From NCBI GenBank assembly GCA_900751665.1, contig CAADSV010000006.1, forward strand, positions 1 through 6,989: a DNA stretch of 6,989 nt, read 5' to 3'. Below are positions 1 through 6,159 of the stretch, piece by piece. The notes below the pieces were generated by a model, which saw only the letters and a program-made list of their open reading frames with translations, searched no databases and was not told the origin of the DNA. Every line of letters begins with the position of its first letter. Positions within the stretch are counted from its first letter, which is position 1. The DNA is from an uncultured Collinsella sp. (GTDB lineage Bacteria > Actinomycetota > Coriobacteriia > Coriobacteriales > Coriobacteriaceae). Made by a program: the position numbers and the translations under genes.

Positions 1-440
1 CCGAGCGACTGGCCCGCGTCCGCGAGGCCATCGCCGCTCGCAGCCAGCACCTGCTGTGCCTCTCGGGCGCCAGCGCACGCGATACCGTCGCCCGCTTCGT
101 GGAGTCTCCACAGGGCCTTTCCGGCACCGTCACGGCCATCAAGAATCGCTACTTTGGCGGCAACGTGGACGTGACCGGCCTCATCGTCGCCTGCGACATT
201 CTGGAACAGCTGCCGCAGGACCTCTCGGGGGTTATGCTCTTTGTGCCTAAGCTCATGTTCAACGCTGACGGCATGACCCTTGACGAGTATCATCGTGACG
301 ATTTACTCGCAAGCCTTACCAGTCGCGGCGCCGAGGTTCATGTGGTGTCGACCATGCCGCATGAGCTGCTCGATACCCTGGAGCACATCCTTGGCATTGT
401 GCCTGCCGACTCTAACACTTCCACTGACCCTACCCATTAA
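1..440 (+). CDS. DUF512-family protein (radical SAM/PDZ-type), C-terminal part only
   Basis: The frame is open from the window edge (first full codon at position 3) to the TAA at 438-440, giving about 145 C-terminal residues, so the gene starts outside the window. The Met codon at 99 is internal, because coding sequence of the same character continues upstream of it. Recognition rests on the DUF512-like core: an N-x-x-F-G-G segment (NRYFGGNVDVTGL) followed by a D-I pair, then a VPKLMF segment and LDEYHRDDL, which resemble the NxxFG, VTGLL, lP-x-ml and FLDD blocks of the family. Full-length members normally carry an N-terminal PDZ domain and a radical-SAM-like region; neither is visible here. 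The biochemical role of the family is not established. Genes of this family often sit beside der, as here (10-nt gap). The stop codon overlaps the der ribosome binding site, which suggests coupled translation. Confidence 0.82.
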   Translation, partial: ERLARVREAIAARSQHLLCLSGASARDTVARFVESPQGLSGTVTAIKNRYFGGNVDVTGLIVACDILEQLPQDLSGVMLFVPKLMFNADGMTLDEYHRDDLLASLTSRGAEVHVVSTMPHELLDTLEHILGIVPADSNTSTDPTH

Positions 441-445
441 AGGAG
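439..445 (+). promoter_or_regulatory. Ribosome binding site of der
   Basis: AAAGGAG ends 5 nt before the ATG at 451 and overlaps the stop codon of the upstream gene. It decides the der start: the frame is open further upstream to an ATG at 280, but the 57 extra residues would lie over the DUF512 gene and do not resemble Der. Confidence 0.85.
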
Positions 446-450
446 TGCAG

Positions 451-1785
451 ATGAAACCTATCGTCGCCGTCGTCGGACGCCCCAACGTGGGCAAGTCCAC
501 GCTCGTTAACCGCCTGGCCCAGACCTCGGACGCCATCGTCCATGAGTCCCGCGGCGTCACGCGCGACCGCTCGTACCACACGGCCGATTGGAACGGCCGC
601 GAGTTCACCATCGTCGACACGGGCGGCATCGAACCGCTCAAGAGCGATGACGTCTTCGCCACGTCCATTCGCGACCAGGCCCTCGCCGCCGCCGAGGAAG
701 CCGCCGTCATCCTGTTTGTGGTCGACGGCCGCACCGGCGTCACCGAGGAGGATGAGTCGGTCGCTCGCATGCTCAAGCGCTGCGACAAGCCGGTCTTTCT
801 GCTGGTGAACAAGCTCGACAACCCCGATCGAGAGAACGACAGCATCTGGGAGTTCTATTCGCTCGGCATCGGCGAGCCCACGCCGCTCTCGGCCCTGCAT
901 GGCCACGGCACGGGCGACCTGCTCGACGATATCGTGGCCCTGCTTCCGGAGGAAGAGGACGAGGTCGCCGACGAGTTCCCCGACGCGCTGAACGTCGCCA
1001 TCATCGGCCGCCCCAACGCCGGTAAGTCGTCGCTGTTCAACCGCATCCTGGGCGCCGACCGCTCTATCGTATCCAACATTGCCGGCACGACGCGCGACGC
1101 CATCGACACCGTCGTGGAGCGCAACGGCAAGCACTACCGCATGGTTGACACCGCGGGTATTCGCAAGAAGAGCACCGTGTACGAGAACATCGAGTACTAT
1201 TCGATGGTCCGCGGCCTGCGCGCCATCGATCGCGCCGACGTGGCACTGCTCGTCGTCGACGCCTCCGTGGGCGTTACCGAGCAGGACCAGAAGGTCATGG
1301 GCTTGGCCATCGAGCGCGGCTGCGCCATCGTCGTGCTGCTCAACAAGTGGGACCTGCTCGACGACGACCGCAAGCGCGGGGCCTGCATGGAGACCGTCGA
1401 CCGCCGTCTGGGCGTCATGGCTCCCTGGGCTCAGTACCTGCGCATCTCGGCCCTGACCGGCCGCAGCGTCGAGAAGATCTGGGCGATGGTCGACGCCGCC
1501 GAGAAGACGCGCTCGCAAAAGATCACCACCTCGCGCCTCAACACCTTCCTCACCGACCTGCGCGAGTTCGGCCACACCGTGGTAGACGGCAAGCGCCGCC
1601 TGCGCATGCACTACGTAACTCAGACGGGCATCAACCCGCCGACGTTCACGTTCTTCGTCAACCACAGCGACCTGGTCAACGACACCTACCAGCGCTACGT
1701 GGAGAACCGCATGCGTTCGACCTTCGATTTTGCTGGCACGCCCATTCGACTCTTCTTTAGGAAGAAGGAGCAAAAGGATGCATAA
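451..1785 (+). CDS. der: Ribosome biogenesis GTPase Der (EngA), two GTPase domains plus KH-like domain
   Basis: This 444-residue protein has the size and layout of Der, an essential GTPase that acts in maturation of the 50S ribosomal subunit. GTPase domain 1 shows GRPNVGKS (9-16), DTGG (56-59) and NKLD (120-123). An acidic linker (about 165-178) leads to domain 2 with GRPNAGKS (186-193), DTAGIRKK (233-240) and NKWD (298-301). The C-terminal part (about 345-440) matches the KH-like RNA-binding domain, including the GINPPTFTFFVN and RYVENRMR segments and the basic end IRLFFRKKEQK. The domain 2 P-loop has Ala where domain 1 has Val, a conservative change; all nucleotide-binding signatures are present, so the protein should be active. 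The start at 451 is set by its ribosome binding site and by the usual Der N-terminus (MKPIVAVVGRPN). The 3' end overlaps plsY by 8 nt. Confidence 0.98.
   Translation: MKPIVAVVGRPNVGKSTLVNRLAQTSDAIVHESRGVTRDRSYHTADWNGREFTIVDTGGIEPLKSDDVFATSIRDQALAAAEEAAVILFVVDGRTGVTEEDESVARMLKRCDKPVFLLVNKLDNPDRENDSIWEFYSLGIGEPTPLSALHGHGTGDLLDDIVALLPEEEDEVADEFPDALNVAIIGRPNAGKSSLFNRILGADRSIVSNIAGTTRDAIDTVVERNGKHYRMVDTAGIRKKSTVYENIEYYSMVRGLRAIDRADVALLVVDASVGVTEQDQKVMGLAIERGCAIVVLLNKWDLLDDDRKRGACMETVDRRLGVMAPWAQYLRISALTGRSVEKIWAMVDAAEKTRSQKITTSRLNTFLTDLREFGHTVVDGKRRLRMHYVTQTGINPPTFTFFVNHSDLVNDTYQRYVENRMRSTFDFAGTPIRLFFRKKEQKDA
1765..1770 (+). promoter_or_regulatory. Ribosome binding site of plsY inside the der 3' end
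   Basis: AAGGAG lies 7 nt before the ATG at 1778, within the last codons of der. It selects 1778 over the in-frame ATG at 1730, which would add 16 polar and basic residues ahead of the first membrane helix. Confidence 0.8.
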
Positions 1786-2461
1786 TCCGATTCTTCTGAC
1801 TGCCATCTGCGCCGTGGTCTCGTTCTTTATCGGAGCGATTCCGTTTGGCCTGATCTTGGGCCGCGTGTTCAACCACACGGACATTCGCAAGGCGGGCTCC
1901 GGCAACATCGGCACCACCAACGCGCTGCGCGTGGCCGGCCCCAAGGTGGCCGCGCTCACGCTGCTGCTCGACTGCCTTAAGGGTGCCATCTGCGTCCTTA
2001 TCGCGCGTCCGCTCATCGCGAGCGTGGGTTATGGCTTCCCCGTGAGCATCATGGCTCCCGGAGCCGCCGGCGACTGGATGCTCGGCGTCATTTGCCTGGC
2101 TGCCGTGTGGGGACACATCTTTTCGCCGTACCTCAACTTCCACGGCGGTAAGGGTATCGCCGTGGGCCTGGGCGTGATTCTTGCCTGGTATTGGCCCATT
2201 GGCCTGTCGCTGCTGGGCATGTTTATCGTGGCCGTCGCCATCACCAAGTTTGTGTCGGTGGGCTCGCTTGCCGCGGCCATCGGTCTTCCTATCGCCGCCT
2301 GCGCGGTCTTTCCGTACAGCAGCCTGGGACTTAAGTTTTGCATGGCGATGATCGGCATCACCGTGGTGTGGGCCCATCGTGCGAACATCAAAAAGCTCAT
2401 GACGGGTAAGGAGTCCAAGCTCTCGTTTACCAAGCGCGTCACCGAGCCCGACGATAAGTAG
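1778..2461 (+). CDS. plsY: Glycerol-3-phosphate acyltransferase PlsY (acyl-phosphate dependent), integral membrane
   Basis: The 227-residue hydrophobic protein matches PlsY, which moves an acyl group from acyl-phosphate to position 1 of sn-glycerol-3-phosphate to make lysophosphatidic acid at the cytoplasmic membrane. The three family motifs are present: SGNIGTTN (41-48), GGKGIAVGLG (123-132) preceded by H113, and SVGS (160-163). D65 and KG (68-69) of the second conserved helix are also present. Membrane segments are apparent at about 5-28, 56-82, 100-118, 128-156 and 160-205, consistent with a multi-helix membrane enzyme, although exact boundaries are uncertain. The tail is polar and charged. 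The stretch at about 83-100 between motifs 1 and 2 is a loop with several Gly and Pro residues. The next gene, gpsA, makes the acyl acceptor. The stop codon TAG overlaps the gpsA ribosome binding site. Confidence 0.96.
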   Translation: MHNPILLTAICAVVSFFIGAIPFGLILGRVFNHTDIRKAGSGNIGTTNALRVAGPKVAALTLLLDCLKGAICVLIARPLIASVGYGFPVSIMAPGAAGDWMLGVICLAAVWGHIFSPYLNFHGGKGIAVGLGVILAWYWPIGLSLLGMFIVAVAITKFVSVGSLAAAIGLPIAACAVFPYSSLGLKFCMAMIGITVVWAHRANIKKLMTGKESKLSFTKRVTEPDDK

Positions 2462-2464
2462 GAG
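2460..2464 (+). promoter_or_regulatory. Ribosome binding site of gpsA overlapping the plsY stop
   Basis: AGGAG starts inside the plsY TAG stop and ends 6 nt before the gpsA ATG at 2471. A ribosome terminating on plsY would therefore sit on the gpsA initiation region. Confidence 0.75.
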
Positions 2465-2470
2465 AGAGTC

Positions 2471-3478
2471 ATGAACGTTGCGCTGATTGGCTCTGGCTCC
2501 TGGGGAACCGCCGTCGCCGGCCTTGCTGCCGCGCGAGCCGAGCGCGTGACCATGTGGGCCCACAGCGAGCAGACGGCAGCCGGCATTAACGGCGAGCACC
2601 GTAATCCCCGCTATCTGGTGGACTACGTGCTGCCGGAAAACGTTGTCGCCACGACGGACTTGGCCCAGGCGCTCGACGGCGCCGAGGCCATCATCTTTGC
2701 CGTGCCTTCGACGCACCTGCGCGACGTCTGCCACCAAGCGGCTCCGTTCATCGCGGGCGAGACGCCGGTTCTGTGCCTCACCAAGGGCATCGAGCCCGAG
2801 TCCGGCCTGCTCATGAGCGAGGTCATCGCCAACGAGATCGGCAACGAGTCGCGCGTGGCGGCACTCTCGGGCCCCAACCATGCCGAGGAAATCTGCCGCG
2901 GCGGGCTCTCTGCCGCCGTCATCGCCAGTGAAGACCAGCAGGTGGGGGAGACCTTTAAGGAGCTGCTGCTTTCCACGGCCTTCCGCATCTACCTGTCGCA
3001 GGACATGACGGGCGTCGAAGTCTGCGGCGCCATGAAAAATGTCATCGCCATCGTATGCGGCATCTCCGCCGGTACCGGTGCGGGCGATAACACGCTCGCC
3101 CTCATCATGACGCGCGGCCTGGCCGAGATCAGCCGCCTGGTACACGCCCGCGGCGGTCTGGCCATGACTTGCATGGGACTTGCCGGCATGGGCGACCTTA
3201 TCGCCACCTGCACTTCGGAGCATTCGCGCAACCGCACCTTTGGCTACGAGTTCGCCCATGGCGTGTCGCTCGACGAGTACCAGGCACGCACGCATATGGT
3301 GGTCGAGGGCGCCGTCGCGGCCCGCAGCGTCAGCGAGCTCGCCCGTTCACTGGGCGTAGACATTCCGCTCACCTTTGCCGTGGAGCAAACGCTCTACAAC
3401 GGTGTTACTTTGGATAGGGCGCTCGAGATTCTCACCGACCGCGTCCCTTCTCAAGAGTTCTACGGACTCACCGACTAG
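2471..3478 (+). CDS. gpsA: NAD(P)-dependent glycerol-3-phosphate dehydrogenase
   Basis: The 335-residue protein is the size of bacterial GpsA, which reduces dihydroxyacetone phosphate to sn-glycerol-3-phosphate in the cytoplasm for phospholipid synthesis. The N-terminal Rossmann fold begins with GSGSWGT (7-13). The AVPS segment (77-80), LTKGIE (103-108, with K105) and SGPNHAEEI (133-141) follow. The catalytic-lysine segment is GAMKNV (186-191, K189). The C-terminal helical domain carries GDN (205-207), MTRGLAE (213-219), GLAGMGDL (236-243) and SRNR (252-255), all typical of the family. The GPNHAEEI form with His replaces the GPSFA form of E. coli, a variation I recall from other actinobacterial sequences. 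The protein appears full length with no disruption. It lies directly after plsY, whose substrate it supplies. Confidence 0.97.
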   Translation: MNVALIGSGSWGTAVAGLAAARAERVTMWAHSEQTAAGINGEHRNPRYLVDYVLPENVVATTDLAQALDGAEAIIFAVPSTHLRDVCHQAAPFIAGETPVLCLTKGIEPESGLLMSEVIANEIGNESRVAALSGPNHAEEICRGGLSAAVIASEDQQVGETFKELLLSTAFRIYLSQDMTGVEVCGAMKNVIAIVCGISAGTGAGDNTLALIMTRGLAEISRLVHARGGLAMTCMGLAGMGDLIATCTSEHSRNRTFGYEFAHGVSLDEYQARTHMVVEGAVAARSVSELARSLGVDIPLTFAVEQTLYNGVTLDRALEILTDRVPSQEFYGLTD

Positions 3479-3496
3479 CGCAGAAAGGCTACTACC

Positions 3497-4168
3497 ATGG
3501 GTTCCATCAAAATCGCTCCGTCCGTCCTTTCGGCCGACATGGCCAACCTCAAGGGCGAGCTCGACAAGATCGCCGGCGCCGATTACGTGCACTTCGACGT
3601 CATGGACGGTCACTTTACCGGCAACCTGACCTTTGGTGTTGACATTCTTAAGGCCGTCAAGCGCTCCACCGATGTACCGGTCGACGCGCACCTGATGGTA
3701 TCGAACCCCGACGAGACGGTCGATTGGTACGCCGATGCCGGTGCCGACATGATCACCGTGCACTACGAGGCTTCCACGCACCTGCACCGCACACTCACCC
3801 ATTTGCAGCAGCGCGGCGTCAAGGCCGGCGTGGTGCTCAACCCCGCCACTCCCGTGTGCGTACTCGAGAGCATCATCGACGTCGTCGATATGGTGCTGCT
3901 CATGAGCGTGAACCCTGGCTTTGGCGGCCAGAGCTTTATCCCGGGCACCATTGCTAAGCTCCACGAGCTCAAAGCCATGTGCGAGCGCCACGGCGTGTCG
4001 CCCATGATCGAGGTCGACGGCGGTATCTCTTCCAAAAACATTGCCGAGGTCGTCAAGGCCGGCGCCAATGTCCTGGTGGCCGGCTCCGCCGTATTTAAGT
4101 CCGAAGATCCCGCCGCCGAGGTTGCGCTGCTGCAGAAGCTGGGCAATGAGGCAGCACAGGAGGCATAA
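3497..4168 (+). CDS. rpe: Ribulose-phosphate 3-epimerase
   Basis: The 223-residue TIM-barrel protein interconverts D-ribulose 5-phosphate and D-xylulose 5-phosphate in the pentose phosphate pathway. Signatures are IAPSVLSAD (6-14), HFDVMDG (32-38), AHLMV (64-68), VNPGFGGQSF (138-147) and EVDGGI (172-177). The metal ligands expected for the family (H32, D34, H65, D174) are all present; D34 and D174 are also the expected acid/base pair. The phosphate-binding end, GANVLVAGSAVF, is intact. The ATG at 3497 follows AGAAAGG (3482-3488) with 8 nt spacing. The 18-nt gap from gpsA is the longest in the window and is too short for a normal promoter plus terminator. The last codons contain the ribosome binding site of the next gene. 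Confidence 0.97.
   Translation: MGSIKIAPSVLSADMANLKGELDKIAGADYVHFDVMDGHFTGNLTFGVDILKAVKRSTDVPVDAHLMVSNPDETVDWYADAGADMITVHYEASTHLHRTLTHLQQRGVKAGVVLNPATPVCVLESIIDVVDMVLLMSVNPGFGGQSFIPGTIAKLHELKAMCERHGVSPMIEVDGGISSKNIAEVVKAGANVLVAGSAVFKSEDPAAEVALLQKLGNEAAQEA
4158..4163 (+). promoter_or_regulatory. Ribosome binding site of the cysteine desulfurase gene inside the rpe 3' end
   Basis: A full AGGAGG lies in the last codons of rpe, 11 nt before the ATG at 4175. The core is strong but the spacing is longer than usual. No better-placed start is seen: a GTG at 4202 would remove residues 1-9 and lies 38 nt from this site. Confidence 0.65.
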
Positions 4169-4174
4169 ACCCTT

Positions 4175-5353
4175 ATGACCGCAGGTCAAAACCGCATACC
4201 CGTGAATCTTGACTATGCCGCCTCGACGCCCATGCGCGCCGAGGCGTGCCTTGCGCAGCGCGAATATGACGACAGCGAGCTTGCCGGTGTCAACCCCAAC
4301 TCGCTGCACTCGCTTGGCCGCAAGGCCGCCGCACGCCTGGAAGTTGCCCGTCGCGAGATCGCCCGTAGCTTTGGCGCACGCGTCCGCCCGTCCGAGATCA
4401 TCCTTACCAACGGCGGCACCGAGGCCAACCAGCTGGCGCTGCTCGGTCTTGCCGAGGGCGCTCATCAGCGCGATCGCAAGCGCGATCGTGTAATCGTTTC
4501 GGCCATCGAGCACGATTCGATTCTGGACAACCTGCCGCTGCTGCGTGCCGCCGGCTTTACCGTCGACTTGGTGCAGCCCTGCCGCGCGGGCTACATAGAG
4601 CCCGCCACGCTTGTCGAGCTGCTCGGCGACGACGTGGCGCTCGTGAGCATTATGGTCGCCAACAACGAGACCGGCGTGGTGCAGCCTATCCGCGAGCTGG
4701 CCGCCGCCGCACATGCTGCCGGCGCCTCGTTTCATACCGATGCCATCCAGGGCTACTTGCATATTCCAATCGATGTCACCGAGCTGGGCGTCGATGCTAT
4801 GACCGTTGCCGCGCACAAGATTGGCGGCCCCGTGGCCTCCGGCGCGCTCTACCTTAAGAGCCGCACGCCGCTGCGTCCGCGCATCTTTGGCGGTGGACAG
4901 GAAGCCGGCCGTCGCGCCGGTACGCAGGATCTGCGCACGCAGCTGGCTTTTGCCGCTGCCGCTTCCGTGTTGCTGCCGAATGTGGGCCAGGAGCGTGCGA
5001 AGCTGCAGACTCTGTCCGATAAGCTCTATGCCACGCTTACGGCCCATCCTCGCATTCACGCCACGATGGGCGACTATGCGCAGGCAGATCGTCTGCCGGG
5101 CATTGTTTCGATCTACGTCGACGGCATGGACTCCGAGGAGCTCATCATCAAGCTCGACGCCGCCGGCTTTGAGGTTTCGGCCGGATCGGCTTGCTCGAGC
5201 GGCAGCATGGACCCGAGCCATGTGCTCAGCGCCATGGGCATTGGTCGCGAGCAAGCGTTGGGGTCGCTGCGCATCTCGTTTGATGATCGCGTGAACCCGG
5301 GTGATTTGGACGACTTTGCCCAGACGTTGCTCTCGATCGTAGGCGCCGCATGA
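4175..5353 (+). CDS. Cysteine desulfurase, group I (IscS/NifS type), PLP enzyme
   Basis: The 392-residue protein is a fold-type I PLP enzyme that removes sulfur from L-cysteine, giving alanine and an enzyme persulfide used for Fe-S clusters or tRNA thiolation. Motifs in order: LDYAASTP (12-19), NPNSLHSLGR (40-49), TNGGTEAN (78-85), EHDS with H113 expected to stack on PLP, NNETG (163-167), HTDAIQ (187-192, D189 and Q192), the Schiff-base lysine K215 in AAHKIGGP, GGGQE (239-243), and the catalytic-cysteine loop GSACSSGSMDPSHVL (337-351, C340). The loop length and the SHVL ending place it in group I rather than the SufS group. After K215 the usual PKGxGAL is PVASGAL, so the lysine and one glycine are replaced. 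No iscU, mnmA or thiI gene is next to it in this window, so IscS versus NifS naming and the acceptor are left open. It overlaps the Nif3-family gene in an ATGA junction. Confidence 0.95.
   Translation: MTAGQNRIPVNLDYAASTPMRAEACLAQREYDDSELAGVNPNSLHSLGRKAAARLEVARREIARSFGARVRPSEIILTNGGTEANQLALLGLAEGAHQRDRKRDRVIVSAIEHDSILDNLPLLRAAGFTVDLVQPCRAGYIEPATLVELLGDDVALVSIMVANNETGVVQPIRELAAAAHAAGASFHTDAIQGYLHIPIDVTELGVDAMTVAAHKIGGPVASGALYLKSRTPLRPRIFGGGQEAGRRAGTQDLRTQLAFAAAASVLLPNVGQERAKLQTLSDKLYATLTAHPRIHATMGDYAQADRLPGIVSIYVDGMDSEELIIKLDAAGFEVSAGSACSSGSMDPSHVLSAMGIGREQALGSLRISFDDRVNPGDLDDFAQTLLSIVGAA
4467..4490 (+). repeat. Short tandem repeat (2 x 12 nt) inside the cysteine desulfurase gene
   Basis: AGCGCGATCG occurs at 4467-4476 and again at 4479-4488, a 12-nt period in frame with the codons. 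It encodes the charged run QRDRKRDR (98-105), between the conserved TEAN helix and the EHDS strand. It looks like a small in-frame duplication in a surface loop. The GCGATCGC palindrome at the first copy is probably incidental. Confidence 0.5.
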
Positions 5354-6159
5354 TAGTCGCCGAGCTCGAGCGTGCCCTGATGGCACGCTATCCCAAGGCG
5401 GATGCCGAGGGCTGGGATCATGTTGGGCTATCCGTGGGAGATCCTGCTGCCAAGATCACCGCTGTTGCCTGCGCACTCGATGCGACCGAGGCCAACGTGC
5501 AACGTGCCCAGGAGGCCGGCGCCAACGTGCTGCTGACGCATCATCCCATCTATCTCAAGGCGCCCGAGGCCTTTTGTCCAGCCGATTCTACGCGTCCCCA
5601 GTGCAGCGCTGCACTGTACGAGGCGGCTCGTTGCGGCGTGAGCATCATCTCGCTTCACACCAACCTGGACCGCTCGCACGAAGCGCGCGTTCGCTTGAGT
5701 GAGTTGCTGGGCGCCGAGCCCATGAGCTCACTGGAGCATGTTGACGAGCCTGAGCTCACCGGTCTGGGCGCACTCGCGACCCTCCACGACCCCTGCAGCC
5801 TGCGCGACCTTGCCACTCGTGCCGCCACGGCCTTCGGCAGCGACCCGCGCGTATGGGGCGAAGCCGAGCACCCGTGCCGGACCGTCGCCATTTTGGGTGG
5901 CTCCCTGGGCGACTTTGGAGAGCTCGCCATCGCCGCGGGTGCGGATGTCATCGTGACGGGCGAGGCGGGCTACCACGTGGCGCAAGACCTTGCCCTGCGC
6001 GGACTGCCGGTGATCTTGCTCGGCCACGACCGCTCCGAGGAGCCGTTCGTGGATATCTTGATGAACTCTGCAGTTGACGCCGGGGTCGACCCCCGTCATA
6101 CGATTAAAATACTGAACCCTTGCCAATGGTGGACTGTGACAAAAGGAGAGAACTTATGA
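5350..6159 (+). CDS. Nif3/YbgI-family dinuclear metal-centre protein
   Basis: The 269-residue protein belongs to the Nif3-like family, which forms ring-shaped oligomers with a two-metal site. The family is often annotated as GTP cyclohydrolase I type 2, but its true reaction is unsettled. Recognisable blocks are WDHVGLSVGD (22-31), matching the family DNvGLqvG; THHPIYL (63-69, metal ligands H64 and H65); HTNLD (103-107, D107); and GHDRSEE (225-231), where H226 and E230 keep the H-x3-E spacing of the last ligand pair. All expected metal ligands are present. The length matches the short form that lacks the inserted PII-like domain found in longer Bacillus-type members. Asn in the usual DNVG is His here (DHVG). 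The start overlaps the upstream stop by ATGA, with only a weak GTAGG (5339-5343) ahead of it, suggesting dependence on translational coupling. Confidence 0.93.
   Translation: MIVAELERALMARYPKADAEGWDHVGLSVGDPAAKITAVACALDATEANVQRAQEAGANVLLTHHPIYLKAPEAFCPADSTRPQCSAALYEAARCGVSIISLHTNLDRSHEARVRLSELLGAEPMSSLEHVDEPELTGLGALATLHDPCSLRDLATRAATAFGSDPRVWGEAEHPCRTVAILGGSLGDFGELAIAAGADVIVTGEAGYHVAQDLALRGLPVILLGHDRSEEPFVDILMNSAVDAGVDPRHTIKILNPCQWWTVTKGENL
6143..6150 (+). promoter_or_regulatory. Ribosome binding site of the zinc-ribbon gene inside the Nif3-family 3' end
   Basis: AAGGAGAG ends 5 nt before the ATG at 6156. It selects this start over the in-frame ATG at 6120, which would add 12 residues that do not resemble the family. 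Confidence 0.82.

Noticed and set aside
99..440. A small stand-alone 113-residue gene starting at 99
   Set aside because: The same frame is open to the window edge with matching coding character, and the DUF512 block needs the upstream part, so this is the tail of a larger gene.
280..450. A longer Der starting at 280
   Set aside because: The 57 extra residues overlap the DUF512 coding region in another frame and are unlike Der. The ribosome binding site at 439-445 and the conserved N-terminus support 451.
430..2016. A 528-residue open frame on the - strand opposite der and plsY
   Set aside because: It mirrors the + strand genes, whose G/C-rich third positions keep the opposite frames open. 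Its translation is rich in Val, Ala, Gly, Arg and Asp with no recognisable domain, while the + strand proteins are unmistakable.
1757..3295. A 512-residue open frame on the - strand opposite plsY and gpsA
   Set aside because: Same shadow effect. It has low-complexity, His/Gly/Arg/Ala-rich composition and no motif, and it covers two confident genes.
3479..3496. A promoter or terminator in the gpsA-rpe gap
   Set aside because: The 18-nt gap holds only the rpe ribosome binding site; no hairpin or promoter elements fit.
4470..4477. GCGATCGC palindrome as a HIP1-like or protein-binding site
   Set aside because: It arises from Arg-Asp-Arg codons inside a conserved gene and occurs only once in this form here, so there is no reason to treat it as a functional site.
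3347..5386. A 679-residue open frame on the - strand opposite rpe and the cysteine desulfurase gene
   Set aside because: The longest shadow frame in the window, but it spans two complete, motif-rich + strand genes and shows no family signature or ribosome binding site of note.
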